Origin: Bryobacteraceae bacterium
GTDB lineage: Bacteria > Acidobacteriota > Terriglobia > Bryobacterales > Bryobacteraceae
Assembly (NCBI GenBank): GCA_028275505.1
Contig: JAPWUP010000018.1
Coordinates: forward strand, 1 to 36,934
Reading direction: 5' to 3'
Length of the DNA stretch: 36,934 nt
Of the stretch, positions 1-7,506 are shown piece after piece. Made by a program: the position numbers and the translations under genes. Each line of letters opens with the position of its first letter. Position 1 is the first letter of the stretch. Under the pieces are notes generated by a model. It was not told the origin of the DNA, searched no databases, and worked only from the letters and a program-made list of their open reading frames with translations.

Positions 1-45
1 TTCGATCTCGACCAGCTCGCCGCCCTGGGTACCGGCGCCCGCTGA
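1..45 (+). CDS. C-terminal end of a CDS truncated by the window start (…FDLDQLAALGTGAR*)
   Basis: Frame 1 is open from base 1 to TGA at 43-45; too short to assign a family. Confidence 0.4.
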   Translation, partial: FDLDQLAALGTGAR

Positions 46-132
46 GGGGTACCCCGCCCACGGTTTGGGAGCAACGGTTCCGGCTTGACCTGCGTCCAAA
101 AAAGGGCGAAGATTGAAGTGCGAGGTGTCCCC

Positions 133-1113
133 ATGAAGCGCAACGGGGCGGTGGTGGTGCTGGTCGGCCTGTTGGGTCTGTTCGGCCCGGCAGCTTTGGC
201 TCAAAACGTAATTTCGGCCAAGGCGGGTCTGATTCATTACGTCGAAGGAAAGGTCTTGCTGGACGGCCGCCAGGTGCAGCCTAAGTTCGGCGAATTCCCT
301 CGTATCTCCCCACAGAGCAGACTCGAGACGCGGGCGGGTCGCGCGGAGGTGTTGCTGGGGCCAGGCGTTTTCCTGCGCGCGGCGGAAAATACCCAGGTTC
401 GCCTGCTCTCCGATAACATCACGGACACGCGCTTGGAATTAATCGCAGGCGCTCTTTTGATCGAGTGCGCGGAAATCAGCAAGGGCAGCCTGCTGGCGGT
501 GAGCTTCCGGGACGCTCTCATCAACATCCGCGAGGATGGACTCTATCGCATCGAGTCCGATCCGGCCGAGCTGCGCGTTTACGCCGGGCAAGCCCTGGTC
601 GAAGCCGGCGGACAGGCTCTCACGGTAAAGAAGGGCAAGGCGCTCGCGCTCGACGGCACGTTGCTGGTGCGCAAGTTCGACGTCAAAACGGGTGACCCCT
701 TCCTGCGTTGGAGCAAACGTCGCGCCGAAACCATCGCGCTGGCCAACCTTTCTTCGGCCAAGGCGCTGAACGACTCGGGAGTGCGTCTGCGCCGCAGCGC
801 CTGGTACTGGAATCCTTATTTCGGTTTGTTCACTTACATTCCTTACCGCGGTATCTGGTCGAGCCCGTTCGGCTGGCGTTTCTATAGCCCGCGCGAAGTG
901 TATGTGGTGTACGAGCCGCCGCGGGTCTCCGCGCGATCGGCATGGGATCCTTCTCCGCGCTGGGACGCGAGCCGCGGCTACGGCACGATCCACCCGACGC
1001 CCGCGGGCGGCTCCGGCACCGTAGCGGCTTCCGGGCCGCCGACTGCGGCTTCCACCGCCTCCACCGCGCCGATTCCCCGCCAGACGGGCAGCGCCGGCGG
1101 GCGTACCCGCTGA
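133..1113 (+). CDS. Secreted FecR-like domain protein
   Basis: ORF 85..1113. ATG at 133 gives a signal peptide (MKRNGAVVVLVGLLGLFGPAALAQ) followed by a FecR-like beta-rich region; C-terminal aromatic WYWNPYFGLFTYIPYRG segment and Pro/Ala/Ser-rich tail. Confidence 0.65.
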   Translation: MKRNGAVVVLVGLLGLFGPAALAQNVISAKAGLIHYVEGKVLLDGRQVQPKFGEFPRISPQSRLETRAGRAEVLLGPGVFLRAAENTQVRLLSDNITDTRLELIAGALLIECAEISKGSLLAVSFRDALINIREDGLYRIESDPAELRVYAGQALVEAGGQALTVKKGKALALDGTLLVRKFDVKTGDPFLRWSKRRAETIALANLSSAKALNDSGVRLRRSAWYWNPYFGLFTYIPYRGIWSSPFGWRFYSPREVYVVYEPPRVSARSAWDPSPRWDASRGYGTIHPTPAGGSGTVAASGPPTAASTASTAPIPRQTGSAGGRTR

Positions 1114-1117
1114 CCGC

Positions 1118-3277
1118 TTACTTGAGCGTCCGCTCGAAGAACTCGAGCATCAGCGAGTTCAGGTGACGGCGGTTCTGCGCGCCGTGTCCCTTGGCCGGAT
1201 ACAGCATCATCGCGAAATGTTTGCCCGCGCGCTGCAAAGCGGCCGCCATCTGAATCGTGTTCTGCACGAGAACGTTATCGTCCTCGAGATTGTGGATCAA
1301 TAACAATTCTGCCCGGAGCGCCTCTGCCTTGTGCACGGGCGAGCTGCGCCGGTAACCTTCGGGATTTTCCGAAGGCAGGCCCATGTACCGCTCGGTGTAA
1401 ATCGTGTCGTAATTGCGCCAGTCGGTAACGGGGGCGCCGGCCACTCCTGCCCGGAATAACTCAGGCGCGTTGAGCAGGCAATACAACGTCATATAGCCGC
1501 CGTAACTCCATCCGTGGATTCCGATCCGCTTGGTGTCCACGAACCCGAGGGAAAACAGGTGGCGCAGGCCTTCTTTCTGATCCTCCAGCTCGCGGACGCC
1601 CAGGTTGCGATAAATGGCCGCTTCCCAGAGATGCCCGCGCCCGGCGGAGCCCCGGTTGTCCAGTTGCCATACGACGAAGCCGCGGTGCGCCAGCACCTGA
1701 TCGAAGCTGAGGCCGTACCATGCGTTGCGCACCGCCTGCGCGTGTGGGCCGCCGTAGATCACCACCACCGCGGGGTACTTGCGCGCAGGATCGAAACCGG
1801 CGGGCCGGATCAGGCGCGCGTAGAGAATGGCCCCGTCGGAAGCCTTGACTGGCACGATTTCCACCGGCAGGATTTCGTATTCGGTGAGGATCTTGGTATC
1901 CGCAGGCCGCAGCGTAGCGATCTCGCGCCCGTCGCTGCTGCACAGCACGGTCGAAGGCGGCGTTGAGAGACTCGAGTAAGTATCCACAAAGTACTCTGCC
2001 CCGGGACTCATGCTGACGGCGTGGGTTCCCTCGCGGGAGGTGATCCGCTGCGGAGGACCGCCTTCCAGGCTTACGCGGTAAAGCTGCCGCTCCAGAGGAC
2101 TGGCCTGCGTAGAAACGTAATACACATATCCGTTCTTTTCGTCCACCCCGGCAACCTCAGTAACTTCCCAGTCCCCCCGCGTAAGTTGAGTTATCGCTCT
2201 GCCGTCGGTCGTGTAACGGTAGAGATGTCCGCAGCCGTCCCGTTCGCTCCACCAGAGAAACTCCTTGCCGCCTTTGAGCCAGCGGAAGTTATCGCGGACG
2301 TTGATCCAGTAGGGATCGCTCTCTTCGAGCAGGACGCGCGCTTTTCCTCCCGCGGAATCGGCCAGAATCAGTTCCTGCCGGTTTTGCGTACGATTGAGTT
2401 TCTGGACCAGGACGCCGGCCGAGTCCGGCAGCCAGTAGAAGCGGGCCAGCAGCTTGTCGTTGGCGTCGCCGAGATCCAGCCAGCGCGTAGGACCGCCAGA
2501 TGCGGCGACGACCCCCAGCCGCACTTCGGCATTGGGTTCGCCGGCTTTGGGATAGCGCTGTGGCTCGTAACGGGGCGGCAACGGCAGCAGGTCCACCTGC
2601 GGATAGAGCGGTTGGCGGCTTACGTCGAACTGGAGGTAGGCGATGCGGGTGGAATCCGGCGACCACCAGTGGGCCGTTCCCAGCGCCAGCTCCTCCGGAT
2701 AAACCCAGTCCAGTTCGGCGTTACGCAGACTCTCGGAGCCGTCATGGGTGAGCCGCGTCTCGCGACGGGAGGCGATATCCAGAACCCACAGGTCGTGATG
2801 CCGGCGAAAGCTCACGCGACGGCCATCCGGAGAGACCTTGGGATCCCGTTCGTCCTGGGGCGTGGTTGTCAGCTGGACCCATCCGCCGGCGGCCAGCCGG
2901 AACAGGAACAGATCCCCGCCTGCGCGGATCAGCAACTCACGGCCTCCGGGCAGCCACTGAATATTCTGGTCGCGTACGCCGCGGTTTTCCCAGGGATAAG
3001 TGGAGGGTTCTTCCGTCTTCACAGCCGCGGCGCTCAGCGCTGCCAGGGCGACCAGCTCCCGCTTGTTTCGGGACGGTATGTCGTAGAGCCATAACTTGCC
3101 CTCTTCGGTGTACACGAAGCGCCGGCCGTCCGGCGCCCACACCGGAGAAAGCGGCGGCGTGGGGCGCTGCGCGGCGAGAGCTTCCAGGGTTACGGGCTTC
3201 TTTTGAGCGACCGCAGGGATCGAAAGGATCGCGACGAGCAATAAGGAGACCAGCATGGCTCTTTCGATTATATTCAT
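1118..3277 (-). CDS. S9 family peptidase, dipeptidyl-peptidase IV-like
   Basis: Signal peptide, N-terminal beta-propeller region, alpha/beta-hydrolase domain with GWSYGGY nucleophile elbow, LEDDNV and GHG catalytic motifs. Confidence 0.9.
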   Translation of the reverse strand: MNIIERAMLVSLLLVAILSIPAVAQKKPVTLEALAAQRPTPPLSPVWAPDGRRFVYTEEGKLWLYDIPSRNKRELVALAALSAAAVKTEEPSTYPWENRGVRDQNIQWLPGGRELLIRAGGDLFLFRLAAGGWVQLTTTPQDERDPKVSPDGRRVSFRRHHDLWVLDIASRRETRLTHDGSESLRNAELDWVYPEELALGTAHWWSPDSTRIAYLQFDVSRQPLYPQVDLLPLPPRYEPQRYPKAGEPNAEVRLGVVAASGGPTRWLDLGDANDKLLARFYWLPDSAGVLVQKLNRTQNRQELILADSAGGKARVLLEESDPYWINVRDNFRWLKGGKEFLWWSERDGCGHLYRYTTDGRAITQLTRGDWEVTEVAGVDEKNGYVYYVSTQASPLERQLYRVSLEGGPPQRITSREGTHAVSMSPGAEYFVDTYSSLSTPPSTVLCSSDGREIATLRPADTKILTEYEILPVEIVPVKASDGAILYARLIRPAGFDPARKYPAVVVIYGGPHAQAVRNAWYGLSFDQVLAHRGFVVWQLDNRGSAGRGHLWEAAIYRNLGVRELEDQKEGLRHLFSLGFVDTKRIGIHGWSYGGYMTLYCLLNAPELFRAGVAGAPVTDWRNYDTIYTERYMGLPSENPEGYRRSSPVHKAEALRAELLLIHNLEDDNVLVQNTIQMAAALQRAGKHFAMMLYPAKGHGAQNRRHLNSLMLEFFERTLK

Positions 3278-3302
3278 CGTGTGCACCGGCCAAACCCTGT
3301 GT

Positions 3303-3311
3303 TGCTATAAT
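3303..3311 (+). promoter_or_regulatory. Predicted extended -10 promoter (TGCTATAAT) for the 3336 CDS
   Basis: Consensus TGnTATAAT 25 nt upstream of the ATG at 3336; no good -35 seen. Confidence 0.55.
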
Positions 3312-3335
3312 GGCCCCTGACTCCGGGGATCAGCA

Positions 3336-4589
3336 ATGGGAAGGTATAACCTTTTTGTTTCGATGGGGCGCCCTGCGTTGCTGGCTATTTGCGCATTTCT
3401 TGGGTGCACGTGGTGTTTTGGACAGGCCGAGATCGCGGGTTGCCCGGTCTTCCCGCCGAACAATATTTGGAATACGCCGGTGGATCATCTGCCTGTGGAT
3501 CCCCGGTCGGCCAGGTACATCGCAAACAACGGACCCGAACGCAGCCTGCATCCGGATTTCGGGCGGAGCGGCGCTATTCCCTTCAACATCGTGCCCGAGG
3601 ACCAGCCTCTGGTGCCCGTCCGCTTCACTGCCGGAGCGGCCGAGAGCGACCCCGGTCCTTACCCGATACCGCCCAATCCCGCCGTCGAACCGGCTGCCGA
3701 CGCTCACTTGATCGTCGTGCAACAGGGAAAGTGCAAGCTGTATGAACTCTACGCCGCCAAGCCGCTGCCCGATGGCACGTGGGAAGCTTCTTCGGGCGCG
3801 ATCTTCGATCTGCGATCGAACCTGCTGCGTCCCGCGGGCTGGACCTCCGCCGACGGCGCCGGCTTGCCCATTCTTCCCGGCTTGGTCCGCTACGACGAGG
3901 TGGCTAGCGGTGAGATCCGTCACGCCCTGCGCCTCACGGTTCCGCGCACGCGTCGCGAGTATGTCTGGCCAGCCCGGCACTTCGCCTCCCGCACAAGCGA
4001 TCCCGACCTGCCGCCCATGGGCCAGCGCTTCCGCCTGCGCAAGGACTATGACATTTCCGGTTTCCCTCCCGAAGTGCAGGTCATTCTGCGGGCTCTCAAA
4101 AAATACGGATTGATCCTCGCGGACAACGGATCCTCCTGGTACATTACTGGCGCGCCCGATGCCCGCTGGAATGAAGAGGCTCTGGCCACGCTGAAGCGCG
4201 TTCGGGGCGCTGACCTGGAGGCGGTGGACGTGTCCTCCTTGATGGTCAGTCCCAACTCGGCTGCGGCCGGCACGCCCCTGCTCACCGGGCGCGTGGCGGT
4301 GCCCTTTTCCCCCACGCCCGTGTTCGACCTCTCCGCGGGAACCGCACAGAGCATTACCCTGACGGGCGACGTCACGGCCGCCACGATCACCGGACTGGCC
4401 GACGGGCAGATCGTTTCCTTCCTGATCTGCCAGGACAGCATCGGCGGAAGGAAATTCGTCTGGCCCGCCCTCGTGCGCGGTGGAATGGAAATCGGACTGG
4501 AGCCGGACACCTGTTCCGCCCAGTCCTTTGTAAGTGATGGCGTAAATCTCTACGCCACCTCGCCCGGAGTTACTAACATGCCCAGGTAA
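3336..4589 (+). CDS. Secreted protein of unknown function
   Basis: 417 aa; signal peptide; N-domain with FPPNNIWNTPVDHLPVD and GWTSADGAGLPILPGLVRYDEV; distinct C-terminal domain TAQSITLTGDVTAATITGL…FVWPALVRGG. Start could also be ATG 3363. Confidence 0.7.
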   Translation: MGRYNLFVSMGRPALLAICAFLGCTWCFGQAEIAGCPVFPPNNIWNTPVDHLPVDPRSARYIANNGPERSLHPDFGRSGAIPFNIVPEDQPLVPVRFTAGAAESDPGPYPIPPNPAVEPAADAHLIVVQQGKCKLYELYAAKPLPDGTWEASSGAIFDLRSNLLRPAGWTSADGAGLPILPGLVRYDEVASGEIRHALRLTVPRTRREYVWPARHFASRTSDPDLPPMGQRFRLRKDYDISGFPPEVQVILRALKKYGLILADNGSSWYITGAPDARWNEEALATLKRVRGADLEAVDVSSLMVSPNSAAAGTPLLTGRVAVPFSPTPVFDLSAGTAQSITLTGDVTAATITGLADGQIVSFLICQDSIGGRKFVWPALVRGGMEIGLEPDTCSAQSFVSDGVNLYATSPGVTNMPR

Positions 4590-4668
4590 CTTGTCCGCCG
4601 GGAGTCGGACGGCTTTACCGGGAAAAACCCTGCCGGCTCGTGACTTTGCTGGTGGACGCGCGGGGTCC

Positions 4669-5973
4669 TCAGACGATTTCTTCGCTCACCGGATCCCAGC
4701 GCACGCGACGCTGCTGCCGGTAGGCCTCGACCGACATGCAGATGGTGACCGCTTCTTCAAACGCGCGGTCCACCCCGCAGCGCGGCTCCTGACGCGTGCG
4801 CACGCACTCGAAAAAGTTTTCCATGTGACTGCTGACTTCCAGTTCGCCCTTCTTGAACGAATAATCGGGCGGCACCGGCATGTCCATGGGCGAGAGACCC
4901 GCCTTCTCGGCCAGCTTGCGCGCCTCCGCCAGCCGCTCCTTGAACTCGGGCTTCCACTCCGCCACGTAGGTCCGGCAGAACGAAGGCGAAACCTCCAGCG
5001 TCTTTTCGCGGCCCAGATACTGCACGACCTCGCCTACGTGCCGGTTGTGGAAGCAGCAGGCAAAGGTGATCGCCAGCTCCCGCTTCGGATAATCGAACAG
5101 CACGTGCCACATGTCGGGCACGTCGCGGCCGTCGTGCCAGAAGTAGAGATTGCCCTGGGTGACGCAACTCTCGGGAATTCCCATGCCGATGACGAAGTTC
5201 ACCGAGTCCCACAGGTGGCTCATGAGGTCCCCGGCGATGCCGGTCCCGTACTCCCACCAGCACCGCCATTTGAAGAATCGCTCCACGTCGAACGGCCTCT
5301 TGGTCGCGTTGGCGATGAAACGCTCCCAGTCTATGGTTTCCGGGCTGGCGTCTTTGGGCGGCTGCTGAATGTTGTAGGCCGTGTAAAACTGCCATTCCGG
5401 CCACGGATTCGTGCGGTCAATGTAAGTGCGCACGAGCGGGACTTTGCCCAGCTCGCCGGACTGATAAATCTGCCGCGCGCGGTGGAACGTGGGCAGGCTG
5501 TTGTACTGGTGGCCGAGCTGCATGACCACTTTGTTGTCCTTGACCGCCTTGCGCATGCGCTTGGCGTCCTCCAGCTTGGTGCACCAGCCCTTCTCCACGT
5601 AAATGTCTTTCTTGGCTTGCGCCGCTGCGATGACCATGGGTGCGTGCCAGAAATCGGGCGTGGCGATGATCACCACATCCACCTCGCGGTCAGCCGCGGC
5701 TTCCTCCCACGCCTTGGTGAGCCGCACCTTCTGGTTCGTGGTGAATTCCTTGGCCCGCCGCAGGTTGCCGTCGTAAAGGTCGCAGATCACGCGGATCTCG
5801 GTGTTGGGGATGGCCTGCGCTTCGCGCAAAAGCTGAAAACCGCGGGTGCCCACGCCGATCACCGCCACGCCCAGCCGGTCGTTGGCGCCGCGCTGGGCCA
5901 GGATCGCCGGCGCCGCCACCGCAGCCGTCGCCGCACGCAAGAAATCACGCCTTGCCGGATTGCTGCTGTTCAT
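4669..5973 (-). CDS. Gfo/Idh/MocA family oxidoreductase with Tat-type signal
   Basis: MNSSNPARRDFLRAATAAVAAPAILAQRG then Rossmann GVAVIGVGTRGFQLL; EKGW in place of the usual EKP; GGAGGA Shine-Dalgarno upstream. Confidence 0.88.
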   Translation of the reverse strand: MNSSNPARRDFLRAATAAVAAPAILAQRGANDRLGVAVIGVGTRGFQLLREAQAIPNTEIRVICDLYDGNLRRAKEFTTNQKVRLTKAWEEAAADREVDVVIIATPDFWHAPMVIAAAQAKKDIYVEKGWCTKLEDAKRMRKAVKDNKVVMQLGHQYNSLPTFHRARQIYQSGELGKVPLVRTYIDRTNPWPEWQFYTAYNIQQPPKDASPETIDWERFIANATKRPFDVERFFKWRCWWEYGTGIAGDLMSHLWDSVNFVIGMGIPESCVTQGNLYFWHDGRDVPDMWHVLFDYPKRELAITFACCFHNRHVGEVVQYLGREKTLEVSPSFCRTYVAEWKPEFKERLAEARKLAEKAGLSPMDMPVPPDYSFKKGELEVSSHMENFFECVRTRQEPRCGVDRAFEEAVTICMSVEAYRQQRRVRWDPVSEEIV

Positions 5974-6018
5974 CGTGTTCCTCCTGCAATCGCTTTGATC
6001 ATACAACGGCCGCGGTGC

Positions 6019-6027
6019 TGATATGCT
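6019..6027 (+). promoter_or_regulatory. Extended -10-like element TGATATGCT, 7 nt before ATG 6035
   Basis: TGnTATGCT followed by GGACCAC then ATG; no Shine-Dalgarno between. Confidence 0.35.
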
Positions 6028-6034
6028 GGACCAC

Positions 6035-7450
6035 ATGAAGCTGATTTTCTGGGGCGCGGTGCAGACAGTCACCGGCTCCATGCACGAGTTGCGCGTGGAC
6101 GGCCGCCGCTACCTGCTCGATTGCGGACTTTATCAGGGGCGGCGCAAGGAAGCCTGGGAGCGCAACACGAACTTCCCGTTCCGTCCCGACTCCGTGGACG
6201 CCGTCCTGCTCTCCCACGCCCACATTGATCACAGCGGCAACTTGCCGACCCTCGTCCGCCAGGGTTTCTCCGGTCCCATCCACGCGACCGAAGCCACCGC
6301 GGACCTTTGCGGCCCCATGCTGCGCGACTCCGCCCATCTCCACGAAAAGGACGCCGAGTATCTCAACAAACGCGCCCAACGCCGCCGCGCGCTCAACCTG
6401 GAAGCGCCGACCGAGCCCGTCCAGCCCCTCTACACCGTCGCCGACGCCGAAGCGGTGTTGCCTTTGTTCCGTCCCGCTCCCATGCGCACTCGCGTTCCGC
6501 TCGATGACGGCCTGGCCTGGGAGGCTTACGACGCCGGCCACATCCTGGGTTCCGCCGCGCTCTTGCTCACCTGGCAGAACGCCGGCAAGCGCATCCGCCT
6601 CGTTTTCTCCGGCGATGTGGGCCGCAAGAATCTGCCTATCACGCGCGATCCCGAAGAGCTGCCGCCCGCCGACTATCTCATCCTGGAAAGCACTTACGGC
6701 GCCCGCCTGCACAAGCCCGCGGAAGTCGTTGCCGACAAGCTGGCCAACGTCATCAACCGCACCTGCGCCCGCGGCGGCAAGATCATCGTTCCGGCTTTCG
6801 CCGTGGGCCGCGCCCAGCAGCTCATCCTTCTTTTGCACGAACTCGCGGATGCAGGACGCATTCCCTCCATTCCGATCTTCCTCGACAGCCCCCTGGCTGT
6901 CGAGATTACCCAGGTCTTCCGCAAGCACGCCGAGCTCTACGACGACGAAACGCGCCGTTTCCTCGCCCAGGGTCAGGATCCCTTCCAGTTTCCGCGGCTG
7001 AAACTTATCAAGGACGTGGCGGAGTCCAAAGCCCTCAACGATTTGCGCGGTCCCTTCGTCGTCATCGCCGCTTCGGGGATGTGCGAGGCTGGCCGCATCC
7101 TCCACCACCTCAAGAACAACATCGAGGATCCGCGCAACACCGTGCTCATCACCGGCTTTCAGGCCGCCAACACGCTGGGCCGCAAGCTGGTGGACAAACT
7201 CCCCGAGGTTTCTATCTTCGGCGAACCGATGCGCCTGCGCGCCGAAGTGGAAACCCTGAATGAGCTCAGCGGGCACGCCGATCAGCAGGAGCTGCTCGCT
7301 TGGATGAAGCCCATCACGCCGGCCCTGAAGCGCGTCTTTCTCGTGCACGGCGAGCCCGCGCAGGCGGAAGCCCTCGCGCGGGCCATCCGCGAACGCTACG
7401 ATCTGGATGTCGTCATTCCCACCCGCGGCCAGAGTTTCGATCTGGTCTGA
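6035..7450 (+). CDS. MBL-fold metallo-hydrolase with beta-CASP / RNA-specificity domain
   Basis: HAHIDHSGNLP metal-binding motif, LESTYGAR, beta-CASP region, GFQAANTLGRKL, SGHADQQEL. ATG 6023 is an alternative start. Confidence 0.9.
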   Translation: MKLIFWGAVQTVTGSMHELRVDGRRYLLDCGLYQGRRKEAWERNTNFPFRPDSVDAVLLSHAHIDHSGNLPTLVRQGFSGPIHATEATADLCGPMLRDSAHLHEKDAEYLNKRAQRRRALNLEAPTEPVQPLYTVADAEAVLPLFRPAPMRTRVPLDDGLAWEAYDAGHILGSAALLLTWQNAGKRIRLVFSGDVGRKNLPITRDPEELPPADYLILESTYGARLHKPAEVVADKLANVINRTCARGGKIIVPAFAVGRAQQLILLLHELADAGRIPSIPIFLDSPLAVEITQVFRKHAELYDDETRRFLAQGQDPFQFPRLKLIKDVAESKALNDLRGPFVVIAASGMCEAGRILHHLKNNIEDPRNTVLITGFQAANTLGRKLVDKLPEVSIFGEPMRLRAEVETLNELSGHADQQELLAWMKPITPALKRVFLVHGEPAQAEALARAIRERYDLDVVIPTRGQSFDLV

Positions 7451-7506
7451 CCCCCAACCCGACCGCTTCCTTTCCACAGTACAATTGGCAGTTCGGAGAT
7501 CGAGCC

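Noticed and set aside
2021-3094. 357-aa plus-strand ORF within the S9 peptidase gene
   Set aside because: Antisense shadow of a clear DPP IV-like CDS.
3268-3273. ATTATA (minus-strand TATAAT) near the S9 peptidase start
   Set aside because: Falls inside the first codons (MNIIE), so too far downstream to drive that gene.
4591-6021. 476-aa plus-strand ORF antisense to the Gfo/Idh/MocA gene
   Set aside because: His/Arg/Val-rich shadow translation; the minus-strand CDS has a Tat signal, Rossmann motif and RBS.
5999-7477. 492-aa minus-strand ORF antisense to the MBL-fold gene
   Set aside because: Low-complexity Gly/Glu/Val/Gln/Arg-rich translation, no family motifs; mirror of the strongly supported plus-strand gene in GC-rich DNA.
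7300-7506. N-terminal extension of the GH78 ORF
   Set aside because: Overlaps the MBL-fold CDS in another frame; ATG 7507 gives a signal peptide and follows a TACAAT box.
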